Source of the DNA: Tretioscincus oriximinensis | Taxonomy: Eukaryota; Chordata; Lepidosauria; Squamata; Gymnophthalmidae | Direction of reading: 5' to 3' | NCBI GenBank assembly: GCA_022410635.1 | Contig: JAJVDF010000777.1 | Span: forward strand, 388,146-452,145 | DNA: 64,000 bases | Shown: piece by piece, positions 42,993-54,905 of the stretch | Layout: every line of letters starts with the position of its first letter | Numbering within the stretch: position 1 is the stretch's first letter | The notes under the pieces: generated by a model | What the model saw: only the letters and a program-made list of their open reading frames with translations | Told to the model about the DNA's origin: nothing | Databases searched by the model: none | Program-made: the position numbers and the translations under genes

Positions 42993-44190
42993 ACATAAGA
43001 ACATGAGAACATAAAAGGAGCCATGCTGAATCAGGCCAGAGTACATCTAGGCAGCATTCTGTCTCACACAATGGCCCATTAATTGCACCTGGGCATCTCA
43101 AGCAGAAGAAGGCAAAAGCCTCACCCGTTTTGAACTCTTGAAATAAAGACTTGCCATCCACATGCTATTGTAGACTATGGGAGGCCCCAAATGGGCCCTG
43201 CCATATTCTACACTGGCCCACCAATTGCCCCTGGGCAGTCTGAAGCAGAATAAGCCAGAACCCTCCCCTGTTCTTGACTTTCTGCAAGTGGCACTTCAAG
43301 AATCCTGGAGGCAGAATCAAGAGATCCATCCTAGTACCTATTTAAACCTCTGGAGTCCATGAACATATTTAATCCTGTCTTAAAGCTCTCCAGGCTGCTC
43401 GCTACCATCACCTCTTATGGAAGTACAGTAAATTACAAAGGCCAACGACCCTCTGAGTGAAAAAGTACTTTCCCTTGTCTGTCCTAACTCTTTTGCCAAT
43501 CAGTTTCAAGGAATGCCCCCTGGTCCTAGTGTTGTGTGATAAAGCATTTTTTCTTTATTCACCTTATCCATTCCATGCATGATTTTATACACTTCAGTCA
43601 GTTTATCTCTTAAACACTATCTTTCAAGGCTGAAGAGGCCCAGATTTTTCAGCTAGTTTTCATAAGGGATTTTGCTCCAGCCATTTAATCATTCTTATTG
43701 CCCTTTTCTGCACCTTCTCTGTTTCCACAATATCTTTTCTGAGATGTGGTGACCAGATTTGTACACAGGATCCCAAATGTGGCCTCCCCACAGATTTGTA
43801 AAGTGGCAAAACACTCGCCGACTAGTTTTCCCTTCCTAATTCCACCTAACTAAAACTAATGCTTTTTTCACAGCATTGCACACTGGGTTGACACCTTCAT
43901 TGAACTGCCCACCAAGATCCTTTTACTGCTCTGTCACAGAAAGCCCTTTGTTCCCATCAGTTGATTGTGGAGTGATTGTGGTTCTTTGCTCTAAGTTTCA
44001 GGACTTTGCATTTGCTTAGTTTGAACTACATTTGCCACTTTGTTGCCCACTCACCCAACTACAAGAAATCCCTCTGGAGCTCTTTGCAATTCCTTTCAGT
44101 TTAGTGTCATCAGCAAACTTCGCTACCTCAGTATTTACCTGTATATTAAAAAAGCATGGCTCCTAGGACTGAACCCTGAGAAAAAGCCAG
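42993..44190 (-). mobile_element. CR1-like LINE 3' fragment, longest in the window
   Basis: From ACATAAGAACATGAGAACAT through antisense reverse-transcriptase sequence (CCTTATCCATTCCATGCATG, AGGCTGAAGAGGCCCAGATT, GTGACCAGATTTGTACACAG) to about 44190, roughly 1.2 kb. The frame is broken. Confidence 0.87.
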
Positions 44191-44337
44191 CACTTTTAGA
44201 AGTCTGGCACAGTGGAAAGATGGTAAAGTAAATCATAAAGATCCACTAAAAGATAACAAGAAGAAATTCAGACCAAACAATAAAAGGCATTTAAAAAAAG
44301 ACCAATATGTTGCCAGTATTGCAGAACTGAAAATGTG

Positions 44338-44705
44338 GCAGGGAGTTGGATCCGATGGCCCTGGAGGTCCCTTCCAACTCTTATGATTCTATGAACACAT
44401 ATGCAATGAAACTTAAATGCATTACTATGGAGCAATATAAAAATCCATAAAATCCAACATGGATAAAATAATGTGAAGTAGTCAAGTCTACTTCTTCAGC
44501 TGCTCCTGCATCTGTCTACGAAAGCTTATGCCACCCACTTTTCTCTAGTTAGTCTCAAAGTGCTACTAGCTCCTTTGCTGGACAGTATTCCAAATGAGGC
44601 CTCACGACAGATTTATAAAGAGGCAAAACAACACTTGCTGACTTGTTTTCGATTCCTTTCCTAATTATCCCCAACATGGAATTTGCCTTTTTTGCTGCTG
44701 CTGCA
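44338..44705. mobile_element. Small CR1 pieces around a Penelope-like fragment
   Basis: A CR1 second-subfamily end (CCCTTCCAACTCTTATGATT) at 44338-44395, a Penelope-like piece (TCTACGAAAGCTTATGCCAC) at 44507-44583, and a minus CR1 piece (CACTTGCTGACTTGTTTTCG) at 44583-44705. Confidence 0.75.
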
Positions 44706-45589
44706 TAGAATTTTTCAAAATAAAATGGACTTAAGGATCCTGAAATATTGGATAAAAGTTTAAAAGACTGACCCATAGTAAGACAGAGCCTGCAGCAGCT
44801 CACAATAGGGCCTCAGAACAGCAGTTCTTGAACAAAGAAACTAAAAAGGAAGATCTGAAAGCGAAGCAGAACTAGAATACATTCACAAATTCCTCAACAA
44901 GGGACTTAATAGAGACAATGGTTTATTGGCGCACAGTACATATTATAACACCAGTTAATATCCCAGTCTCCTAAGGGTGTTATTAGACTGATTTGCTCTC
45001 CACTTTTCTGCATATTTGACTGATGCATCTCTTTCCTCCAGAAATTTCCCTCCACTTTAGAGGATTAACTCTTCAGGTCAGCTGTTTTTCTCACCTGTTA
45101 GTCCCCATACCACATTTACATGTCCTTTGGCATCTCCTACTCTCAGTTTCCTATAAAGTCTGTTCCTGACATTGGTCCACTAGCATCTGAAGAAATAGAC
45201 ACGTCTACAGAAGTTCATGCCGCCCACCTTTCTCCATTAGTCTCCAAGTGCTGAAAGCTCCCTTGCTGGACTTTCACAATAAATGTTGGATTATTAAAAG
45301 GCAACATGGGCAGTCCACATAACATGGAGGAATAAATTTGTATGGACATTGGCGTACGGTTATGATTATTTAACAAAATTCTTATATGATTAATTGAAAG
45401 AAAAAAGAATGGAATGGAAATACTGCCAAATTTATCCTGGGTTTAAAGCTCTTCACATATGATGTTTATCAAAGTAGAAATGCAAATTTAATGTACAGAA
45501 AGGTGTTTTTAGATGTAAACAATAATGAATTTCCAGCTTCCTGAAAATGGGATGAATATTTTTTCATGTTTTTTTTCAGGCTATAAACA
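44706..45589. other. No gene; Penelope-like remnant
   Basis: 45183-45265 has GAAGAAATAGACACGTCTAC and TCCATTAGTCTCCAAGTGCT, a Penelope-like fragment. The rest is A/T-rich and unclassified. Confidence 0.5.
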
Positions 45590-46005
45590 GGGTGTCAGAA
45601 GTAAACAATAACAAACTGCCAGCTTCCTCTAAATCCTGGAAGGATTCCTGTTTTATGGTTTTAAATTGTGTTTCTGCCTGCTTTTCTATACCATTTTTTT
45701 TAATGATGACAAAGTGCTTATTATCAACGCTGGGATGCCCAGCAGCTTCACAAAGCTGGCAGCAGCAGCAGCCCAAACAGCAGAGACTGTTGTTGTACTG
45801 GCGTTGGGCCTGCTGGGAAGTGTAATCTGAGCAGTGACAGTTTCTTCTGCCCAGTCTGCATGGAGCCCTGCGTTGCAGACTACATCTCCCAGCCTACACC
45901 ACAGCTAGCCCATGGAGGGAGGAAGCCTCTTCAGCCAATGTGCCCCCAATACATAGGAAAACATTTTGTGCTTACAGGAAGGTGGCTGGGGCCCCCGTCT
46001 ATACA
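45590..46005 (-). mobile_element. Unclassified MITE with CTGTCTATA ends (copy 2)
   Basis: Left CTATAAACAGGGTGTC and right GGCCCCCGTCTATAC give short inverted termini. Inside are TTCTGCCTGCTTTTCTATAC, GCAGCAGCAGCCCAAACAGC and CTACATCTCCCAGCCTACAC. Opposite orientation to the copy at 46810. Confidence 0.72.
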
Positions 46006-46809
46006 ATCCAGATGATTTTTGATCAGCTGAATATTATGTAAATTGAGGTTTCAACCACTATGTTTTCTGGCTCATAGGGGAGGGAGGAGAGAATAGAAAG
46101 ATATAATTTGTGAGCGCCCTCTACTGGCCTCAGCTCTCGCCAACCCAGCTATTACTATTCTTCCTTTGTTCTTTTTCTTTCTTTCTTTCCTTACTTCCTT
46201 TCCATCCCAGTACTGGTCCAAGTACTGATCCCTGGGATATTCCGCTTCTCACCTCTTTCCACCTGGAAGACTGTCCATTTATTACTTCTCTCTGTTTTCT
46301 GTCTTTTTAACCAGTTTCCAGCCCAAGACTCTGGTCTCTGGAGGTGCCCAAGTTCCAAGTTTTGTCACTGGTTGTTATAACTCTGCCACATGCTTTTTAT
46401 TACTTACGATACAGATGTGCCACGTTTTTAAGCATCTCTCCAAGCACCAGTGAATTTATGGCATTGGAGAGGAGCTCTCCATGGTGCTGAAAAACCTTCT
46501 TTGCTCATACAGACCATTTGATGCCCAAAGTTCTTGTTCGGTTCCCAATTACATTTCCAATGCAGCTTTCTTGACAAAGATGTCATCACTAGGGAGAGGT
46601 GGGAGATCAAACTGACCACCCTCTGCATTCCAAACAGGTTGTTCTACCACTGAGTCACAGTTTTCTTGACAGAGACACAGAAGTGTTTTGCCACTGCTTA
46701 CCTGTAGGGAGAAACTGCATTTTTAACTTGTAACTCTCTGTAATCCAAGCTGTTAGCTCTGCCACTGAACCATAGACGGGTCCCCCAGCCGTATTCTTCC
46801 TGGAAGCAG
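46006..46809. other. SINE remnant, pyrimidine repeat and unique sequence
   Basis: 46105-46160 has the SINE phrase GCGCCCTCTACTGGCCTCAG. 46160-46385 is a CT-rich dispersed repeat with GGTGCCCAAGTTCCAAGTTT. No gene seen. Confidence 0.6.
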
Positions 46810-47195
46810 CAAAAATGTTTCCTGTGGACGGAACTAGGCGGAGACTGGCTAAAGAGGCTTCTTCCCTCCCTGGGCTAGCTGTGGTGAAGACTGGGCAGAA
46901 GAGGATGCCTGCTGTTCAGACTACACTTCCCAGCATGCCCTGTCACCAGCAAAACAACAGTTCTGCTTCACCCTCCTCACATTTTGGCTACTACTGCTAT
47001 CAGCTTCATGAAGCTGCTGGGCATCCATGCTTTTCTAATAAGCACTTGTCATCATGGAAAAAACAGCATAGAAAAGCAGGCAGAAATGCAACTAAGAACC
47101 ATAATACAGGAATCACAAATTCTGCCAGGAAGTCGAGAAACAGGAAGTTGGCAGTTTGTTATTGTTTATATCTGGAACCCCATCTATACATTAAA
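46810..47195 (+). mobile_element. Unclassified MITE with CCCATCTATA end (copy 3)
   Basis: TGTTCAGACTACACTTCCCA, CAGCTTCATGAAGCTGCTGG, AGAAAAGCAGGCAGAAATGC and GTTTGTTATTGTTTATATC, ending CCCCATCTATAC. Confidence 0.7.
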
Positions 47196-47589
47196 TTTGA
47201 ATTTCTAATTTCTAAAAAATGCCAAATGTGATAACCTTTAACCATCTGATCCTGTCTTAACATGGCTGATAGTCTATTTCTATTTCTATTACCAAATAAA
47301 TATTGAACCACCATTTCTATCTGCTGATGTAGACTAAAAACACAGCCTGACCACAACAGCTTAATAAGATTTCACTACCATAATCCTGTGTGTAAATATG
47401 GTGCATAATGCAAAATGTACCGTATATACTGTATTTCATTTATGGCTCCTTTCAAGAATTATCTATTGACATTTCCCATGGACATGTGTTTCTGCCTAGT
47501 GCAGCAAGAACTACTTTCCCCAAATTATCCTTTCATTTATTGCAGGGGAAAAATTATTGGGCAGGACTTTTTTTAGACAATTTTAGCCT

Positions 47590-48110
47590 ATTCAGTCTAG
47601 AATAAATAGAGGGCTGACAGAAATCCTACTATCATGTGCACAAATGGTTATGACTAGAGACTGGAGAGATGCCTCATACAGAGAATTATGGAGATGGGTA
47701 GATTATATAGAAGAAAAAATGGCAGTAGACATAAACTCTGCCAAAATAAACTATATACATGATATCTAGAAAATTATAGAAATACGAGTACAAAATAAAT
47801 AAAGGATTATTTAATATTTAATACGACTCAACAACCCCAAAAAATAAAAATAGCAACAATTTACTCCCTATACTCTAAATATTGGACTATATATTTTTCT
47901 TCTCTCTTTTCTTTAAGATTTGGCAACCTGGGGGTGGGAGGTATATGTAGGATGGAAGATATATAGGGAAGGGGTGAGAAAACACCAAAAAAAGGAGCAA
48001 GAAAAGAGTGTAAAAGTAAGGACTGCATTGTGAGCCTTTTCTCTTACATATGCTGTATTATAATTGTATATTGTCTAAAGCTCCAGTATAAATAAATACG
48101 CACAAAAAAA
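47590..48110 (+). mobile_element. Possible L1-like LINE 3' end
   Basis: A-rich strand with GAGATGCCTCATACAGAGAA, AAACTATATACATGATATC and a closing GTATAAATAAATACGCAC. It resembles an L1 3' region, but no open frame confirms it. 48111-48470 is unique intron. Confidence 0.4.
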
Positions 48111-48509
48111 GTCCTGAAAGAACTACTTTTTACCCAGAAGATGAAGCCTTTTTGATACCGTTATATAAATTTACTTGTATATGATTTATATGTAATTTAG
48201 GTTATTATTTCTTGCATGATGATTTATGCACTTTTGCTTTTTTGTTTATGAATTTGTATCTACGTGGAATTATAGTAGTTAAACCGTATAAAGTTGTTGT
48301 TGTGGTCTTGCTAGGATTTTTTAGCAGATAGACTTGGTGCTTCAATATTTGTTTGGTAATTGATTTTCACCAAGTCTGACATTTTTTGTATCGTTGGGAT
48401 CCTAATTGTATTTCTATGCAAGCACCCAACTGGTGAGATGGGTTCTGGGCAATACTGCTAGGTTTGATCTGGTTTTTCACCCTTCCTCTTCCCCCTGCCT
48501 TTCCTCCAG

Positions 48510-49526
48510 GCCAAGGTGATTGTACCGAACAGCACCGCCGGGTTGATCATCGGGAAAGGGGGAGCCACCGTGAAAGCGATCATGGAGCAATCCGGTGCCT
48601 GGGTTCAGCTGAGCCAGAAACCCGAAGGCATCAACCTCCAAGAACGTGTGGTGACCGTCAGCGGAGAGCCCGAGCAAATCCACAAAGCGGTAGACATCAT
48701 TGTCCAGAAAATCCAGGAAGATCCCCAGAGCAGCAGCTGCCTCAACATTAGCTATGCCAACATCACCGGCCCCGTTGCCAATTCTAACCCAACCGGATCC
48801 CCCTACGCCAACTCCACGGACGTGCTGCCCGCGGCCGCTGCGGCCGCCACAGCATCTGGCCTGTTAGGCCACACCAGCCTCGCCGGAGTCGGGGCCTTCC
48901 CGGCTGCTCTGCCGGGTTTCTCGGGCAGCGATCTTTTGGCCATCAGCACCGCTCTCAATACCTTAGCGAGCTACGGATACAACACCAGTTCTTTAGGCCT
49001 AGGCCTCAATTCTGCCGCTGCTTCTGGGGTGCTGGCGGCGGTCGCAGCAGGTGCTAACCCTGCCGCGGCTGCAGCTGCAAATCTCCTTGCCTCCTATGCC
49101 AACGAAGCATCTACTAGTACCCCCACCCCTGCCGGTGCTGTTGGAGCCTTCACATTGGGCTCCTTAGCTGCTGCAACGGGGGCAACCAATGGCTATTTGG
49201 GGACCACCTCTCCATTGGTGGCCAGTTCTTTCCTGGCCACTGAAAAGCTTGTGGAAAGTGCCAAAGATATGGTGGAGATTGCTGTGCCGGAGAACCTAGT
49301 GGGCGCCATTTTGGGGAAAGGCGGCAAGACGTTGGTTGAATATCAAGAGCTGACCGGCGCCCGCATCCAGATCTCNAAAAAGGGGGAATTTATTCCGGGT
49401 ACTAGAAACCGCAAAGTCATCATAACAGGAACCCCAGCCGCAACGCAAGCGGCCCAATATCTTATCAGCCAGCGAGTAACGTACGAGCAAGGCGTTCGGG
49501 CCACCAACCCACAGAAGGTGGGATAA
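48510..49526 (+). CDS. NOVA2: NOVA2 terminal coding exon: KH2, Ala-rich linker, KH3, stop
   Basis: This last coding exon gives 338 residues and TAA at 49524-49526. The acceptor is a long CT tract ending TTTCCTCCAG (AG at 48508-48509). Coding starts [18 protein letters not shown] in the phase left by the previous exon. KH2 covers about residues 107-180 of the recovered fragment, with its GKGG at 119-122. The linker begins [20 protein letters not shown] and then becomes Ala/Gly/Leu-rich, with NOVA2-type blocks such as [19 protein letters not shown]3 runs from about residue 359 ([18 protein letters not shown], loop at 373-376) to [20 protein letters not shown] and the conserved end KVG. The N at 49376 is the third base of a TCN codon, so Ser is certain. 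The linker appears to lack the long Gly/Pro runs of mammalian NOVA2. Recovered length is about 442 residues without the first exon; human NOVA2 is 492. Confidence 0.98.
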   Translation, partial: AKVIVPNSTAGLIIGKGGATVKAIMEQSGAWVQLSQKPEGINLQERVVTVSGEPEQIHKAVDIIVQKIQEDPQSSSCLNISYANITGPVANSNPTGSPYANSTDVLPAAAAAATASGLLGHTSLAGVGAFPAALPGFSGSDLLAISTALNTLASYGYNTSSLGLGLNSAAASGVLAAVAAGANPAAAAAANLLASYANEASTSTPTPAGAVGAFTLGSLAAATGATNGYLGTTSPLVASSFLATEKLVESAKDMVEIAVPENLVGAILGKGGKTLVEYQELTGARIQIXKKGEFIPGTRNRKVIITGTPAATQAAQYLISQRVTYEQGVRATNPQKVG

Positions 49527-49721
49527 GAGAAGGCCGGAGAGAAATCTGGGAGAAGGAGTAGCGTTCAAATCAGTTCTTTAATCATTCAAAGCATAGCCTA
49601 TCTAACGCCAGTTTCATCCGGAGTCCCGTCTCACAGACACGCACGCACGCACACTTCTGGTTGCAAGCAACCAGCGTTGGTTTCACTGGACTTTCATTCC
49701 ATCAATGGTGCAGCCTGTTTA

Positions 49722-49790
49722 TGTATGTGTGTGTGTCTGTGTATTTGTATATGTATACAAATACATATATACACACACACACACACATAT
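49722..49790 (+). repeat. (GT)n / (CA)n inverted microsatellite in the 3' UTR
   Basis: TATGTGTGTGTGTCTGTG and TATTTGTATA on the left pair with TATACAAATA and ACACACACACACACATA on the right, a near-complete RNA hairpin about 195 nt after the stop. Confidence 0.85.
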
Positions 49791-52069
49791 AATACAGCAA
49801 CTTTTTCTTTTCAGATTGATGGATTTTAATAGAAAAATATTTCAAAAGAAAAAAAAATCTTCTTTCTTTCCCTCTTTCTTTTTGGTTCTCTCAGCCAACA
49901 ATCTTGGTGTGGGAAGAACTATCTCTAGAACGTTTCTTTCCTGATCCTTGCTTAAATTCAGAATTATGATTCTTTTTAGTCCTGGTGGAGTCCTGCTGTC
50001 TCTCTACAAGCCCACCTAAAGCTTTAGAGGTTCGGGTTGTGTTTTGTGGGGCGGAGGAAAATGGACATGAGATCAGCCCTGTGACCTTCAACTTTGAATT
50101 TGCAAACGGCTCTTAAATTTGAATTATTTTATCGATCTGTCTTGTGGTGTAAAAGCGAGTATGGATTTTCTACAGTTAGGTAGCAGTAATTTTCCCTGTT
50201 AAGGTGAATTTGCAGAATGGGAAGGGTGTTGGTGAAGACTATATAGCTGGGATGTGGATTTGGCTCTGATGTTTCTTCCTCATCCTCTTTTTACATACTT
50301 ATAAAGCTTTCACCATACTTTCATCAAAGGGGGGAGGCAAGATGCCGTTGTCACATATCAGTTCCTTGGTTCTCCTGCCAAAAGGAAAAGTTGAAGCCTG
50401 TGAGAGAGAACTGAAGTGATGATTCAGTATATGTTTGCAAGTCTTGATTAGCTTAATTGCAAGGCCCAACGTCTGCCATGTTGCTTCTCTCTAGAGGTCT
50501 TTTTTGTTTGTTTTCATGGTAGTTGAAGGAAATGCCAGACCTCTTGAGAGAAGGATCAAAGACGAGCAGAGATTTCTTGAAAGCTGGAAATGAAGACTCA
50601 AGTTCTGTGGTACATGGGGAATCGTATGGTGGTGATTGCCAACGTGAGGCGGTAGTATACTTGAGTTTCCTCTGGCTGTGATTCCTCTCGCAGACATCAA
50701 TCCTCCAAAAATCAAGGGGCACCCTGTAGGGTGACATGGTGACTGCGTACATATATAGCAAAGCGAGGTAGCTGAAGAAAGCCTTAGGGATGGGACCATG
50801 TGGCCCTCATATCTTCATCCCATCTTGAATCCATTTTTTCTCACCTAGAAAGTTCACGAGAAGAGAGTGGGGCAGGCTGGCCCTACTGAATGACCCTACT
50901 TATCTCCCAAAACTGGTACAGTGATCTTCTCCACAGCCACACATGCCTCTTTGCTTTCTGGTGGCGTCGATCTTGCCATAGCATTTTACCCTCATAAAAT
51001 GCGAACGGCAGTATAAACACACATGCATCTTAGCTTTATTCAAAGTTGTCATTGCTTTGCCAGGGAGAAGGCTGAAAAGCAAAAGAGTAGCACAGACCAG
51101 CGGCTGCTGTCTTCTCAGATATCTCATAGGAAACGTTTGGAAAGCTATCGAAGGGTGTCCAGTTTTCCCTGGGACCTTGGTGGCATTTTGAAAGTGCTAG
51201 GAGATTGGTGGCTACCACCAGTATTAGCCCTCTTGAGTAAGGCGATATATTGATGAAGAAGGAATCAAATGATCCCTTCAATGCACAACTTAGTTGTGAC
51301 CTTACTAGGGCCTGTTATTTGGCTTTCACTACTCTATTGCACAAATGCGCAGTATTGCCTTCAAATGGTCTCCCAGCAAACAAGCCCCATTCTGCTCTTT
51401 GGGTGTAATACCACATGGCCGTTTCTTGGTAAGTTCCTGGTCATCATGGGACTTGACTGGTACTTCCTTTTCCTAATGGACATCCAAACGGTGACGTTCA
51501 GATTGTTATTCACAGGGAGAAGCTGCACAGGGAGAAATTGGGTGTTCCCTACTATGTTTACACACAGGGCTTGCAGCATCTTTGGAGTCCTGGCTGCTTT
51601 CGATGATGCCAGTATTGGAAAAGTATCATTTCTCCCAGTTTTCACTTTGCTATCACACTGTCCTCAGTTTTCCCAGAGGATCGCGAAGGCCTTTGGGTTT
51701 GCCATGTGGCTGAACTGTTTGTCAGCATTCCTTGCAACGCAAACTCTTGGGCTGTGCCCGACTTTCAACGCCGTTTTATTTTAATCATATTGTTTCCTAA
51801 CAACAGCGGTTAGGCTACGGCAAAAACTTTGTTTGGGTGATCTGGTTGTGCGCTGTTTTCCTGCTTTGGAGTAGATTATTTCCTGGCCTGAGGCCTCAAA
51901 ATGTGATGTGGACGTCTACCTCATCTTGTCATGTAGCATATGCCTTCCCATGATGCACCTTCCTTTGCAGCGTGAAAGTGAAAGAAGTGCTCCATCTGTG
52001 TGTCCCCAGTGTAACCTCCAGCCTTCCATGTCCATCCCAGAGGCCAGCTGAGAATGACCTGCTGGGAGG

Positions 52070-52465
52070 AGAGTGCTGGAGTGGAATGCTGGGAGTCCTG
52101 CCTGTGGAGCTGTCTGCTGACCACCAGAGGTTCCTCAACCACAACTCCCAGAATTCTGATCCAGACCAACTGGAGTCCTGGGGCTCATAGTCCAAGAACA
52201 TCTGCGGATGTTCCTTAACCACAATTCCCAGAATTCTGTGCCATCCCAATCAAATGCTAGGAACGGGATGCTGGGAATTGTAGTCCAGGAACATCTGTGG
52301 AACTGTCTGCTGGACACCAGAGGTTCCTGTACCACAATTCCCAAAATGCTATACAGCCCCAGTGGAATGCTGGGAGCAAAACACAGGAAATCATGGTTCA
52401 GAAACCTCTCTGGAGCCATCTATGGAGCGCCAGAGGGTTCCTCAGTTGCAATTCCCATCGTTCTG
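52070..52465. repeat. Tandem foldback units in the 3' UTR
   Basis: Alternating GGAATGCTGGGA(A/G)TTGTAGT-type and ACCACAATTCCCAGAATTCT-type blocks, with AGGAACATCTG and AGAGGTTCCTC, form about four hairpin units. They are related to the arms of the element at 12990. Confidence 0.7.
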
Positions 52466-53028
52466 TGTTAACCTCAGGGCACATCCCAGGGACATCTGTC
52501 GGGCCTTCTATTGAGCACTTGACCCCGAACTGTTGTGGTATTATTTTAGGGTGTTAAAAAAAAATGTTGCACATGCTTGCATCTCCGTTGGCTTGCTTGC
52601 ATTAGGGTTAGTGGCAAGAGAGTTCTCTCTAGAGTTTGCTACAAGCTGGGTCTTGTTGAGGAATGGCCAAGAGTAAAAAATGAGATGGTTCTGGCCATGT
52701 GACCGGGTTCAGGAAGGACCCCTTAATGCACTTGTATCTCTTATCAGCACTGACTTTTCGGTCGCAACCTAGGCGCCAAACTTGCTCCGTTTTTTACCAC
52801 AGCCATGCAATATTCCCATTTGGAGAGCAACGCTTCCTTCCGGGCTCTTTCTGAAGCCCAAGGTGTAGAGCTGGGGTTGATGTGGAGGAAACAAGCACTT
52901 TCCCATAATCCTCCAGGTCCTGAGACAAGCTTGGCCAGCTGACACTGCTCCTGGGCTGTGCTGTGGGCACTGTGATTGGTATACTCGTTTCTTAGAGGAG
53001 CTGAGTGATCGGGTCAACGTCGGCCATA

Positions 53029-53034
53029 AATAAA
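53029..53034 (+). terminator. NOVA2: Candidate polyadenylation signal AATAAA
   Basis: AATAAA about 3.5 kb after the stop codon, followed within about 55 bases by the GT-rich stretch CCGTGTGTCTAGGTTC. This spacing fits a usable poly(A) site. Other AATAAA copies lie downstream, so this could be a proximal site. Confidence 0.35.
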
Positions 53035-54664
53035 CCAATCAACCAATCCAGTCAAGCTCCATCTCTCTTTCTAATCCGTGTGTCTAGGTTCTACATTTGC
53101 GCTTGAAGCGAGGGTCTTAAAAATTACTAGGGAGCAAAGCTGAAAATGTGAAGCTTATATACTATTTAAAAATAAAAAATAAGGAAGCAATATCTATATA
53201 GCATCTTGCACTGACATTATGGAGAGCAAAGGGATGCTACAGTACAAGCCAGCGTTTTAATCCACAAAAGAGACGTACCCAGTTTAGCCGAAAGAATTGC
53301 CAGCGATTAAAAGCGGTTACTGACGCTGGCGGGAAATTCGGGGCATCCTGGGTTTGACAATGAACAAATATATTGCTACTGGTTTGCAAGTGCATCAAGC
53401 ACGGGGCTCTTTTTTGCTGTTGTGTTTATCATTGATAGGAGGGAGGATAAGAAAAGGAAATGTTTTTGTGCCAAACTTTTATCCTGCGTCTTTTTAAATA
53501 TTATGGATGGTTCAGTAAGTCAAAAATGATGCTTCCTAGATTCATATATGAAACAAAGCCCTGAGAATTTTAGGGTGTAAGTTTAAATGAATAAACAAAC
53601 ACCCTGGTGTGCAAAAAGCCTGTTTGAATGGAACCCAAAACATGGGGTGGTCTTTAGTGCTGGGAGTCGCATGCTTTTCGTACACACTTTAACAGAAAAT
53701 CGCACCACCTGTACATTGTATGGGTTTTTTCTGATTTCTGGAGCTTGGGACCAGACGTGATATCATTTGTGATCTCACTTCCGGTCTCTGCTTTTGGAAA
53801 TGGTGTTATAGATGATGTCATTTCTGGGCAGAGCTGGAAGTGATGTCAACTGGATGTGATCTGCATGTGACTTCCAGTGGAAGTAACGTACATTTCCAGG
53901 ATTTTTGGTTCCCAGCATTGGGTCTAATGAATAAAAGTAGGAAACCAAGCAAGTGGTTCATTATATTTTCACTTTCACGAATCAGCCTGCTATTGGATAC
54001 AAAACAAAAAGAAAAGCCCTTCGAACCAAACTGAAAACAAAGTTAGTCGTTGTCTCTGCATATTTTGGCAAACCTTTACTATTTTTGCCCACTTTCTCCC
54101 GGTTCTGCAGCTGTTGAGAGGAAGAAGCTACTGCCCCTTTGCTCAAATTCCAAGAGGTTTTTTTCTTTTTTGAAGGTGGCTTTTTGCCAACTTTTGAGGG
54201 CATTTTTTTAAAACCAGAAAGATCAGATCAAAACGTGCTTTGAAACAAGAGCTGGCAACAGAGCTACAGAATTTTGCAGTTTCATATTCAATGCCTATAC
54301 TTCCACAGAGCTGCCACAGACAGACTGTCCTAGCTATAGATTATGCAGCGGAACCAAAATCCCTTGGCTATTTTTAGGTCTTTGATCCTGGCAATTTTTT
54401 TTAAAAAAGATGCTGCTTGGAAAATATCCCGATAGGGGCAACAGGGAGAGTAATTTCCATTGTGGCTTGTGACCTGGGTCACCCAGAACATGGAACCTGT
54501 AAGGAGGGTGGGTTCACATTTACCTGGTTGAAACAATCCCTGATGCACAGTCACATTTGGACTGGTCAATCTGTTAACTTTTCTGTTTGCACTTTAAGAA
54601 AGGGATTGATCCATTTAGCATTCCGCCAGGCAAATTACCCATCTATAAGGCATCCTTCCGGTTA

Positions 54665-54905
54665 TAGCTCCAAAGCTAATAGGAACTGATGAAATGAGGA
54701 GGTGCAGAGTGCATGGATTTATTGGGAAACTGTTGAGTAAGGCCCAACTTTATTCCCCTCTGTAGGGCATCCCAAGCAGCAGGTGCTAGAGGGATTCTGA
54801 TGCTAATCTGACATGCTTGGCTATCCCTCCCCCTTACTACAATTGGGTGAAAACATGTCATGCGACATGAAGGTCTGGGACACAACATTCATATTTTTCA
54901 GGTGA
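54665..54905 (+). repeat. Unclassified dispersed repeat (copy 3)
   Basis: AGCAGGTGCTAGAGGGATTC, TGATGCTAATCTGACATGCT and GAAAACATGTCATGCGACAT match the copies around the exon at 39623. Confidence 0.68.

Larger units (their letters stand above)
39790..48509 (+). other. NOVA2: NOVA2 intron between KH1 and KH2
   Basis: An 8.7-kb GT-AG phase 0 intron. It starts GTAAGTGGG and ends in a dense CT tract before AG at 48508-48509. It contains a dispersed repeat at 39895-40140, CR1 copies, two SINEs, a pyrimidine-rich stretch and two MITE copies in opposite orientation. In NOVA1 an alternative exon with phosphorylation sites lies at the corresponding junction (family knowledge); I saw no clear equivalent here. 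Confidence 0.9.

Noticed and set aside
39790..48509. Counterpart of the NOVA1 alternative phospho-exon
   Set aside because: No Ser/Thr-rich frame with flanking AG/GT was recognised; absent or unrecognisable.
49376..49376. N in the KH3 coding sequence as a possible frameshift
   Set aside because: Frame is correct on both sides and TCN is Ser whatever the base.
49568..49800. Extra NOVA2 coding sequence beyond the stop
   Set aside because: KVG followed by TAA is the normal family C-terminus; following frames are repeats.
51269..51784. 171-residue open frame after NOVA2
   Set aside because: No domain, no splice context, Leu/Phe/Cys-rich composition as expected for T-rich UTR sequence, and no counterpart known in NOVA2 neighbours.
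53750..53890. CRE-like GATGTCA clusters as regulatory sites
   Set aside because: Same GAAGTGATGTCA phrases recur near 9990 and 27560, so they belong to a dispersed repeat.
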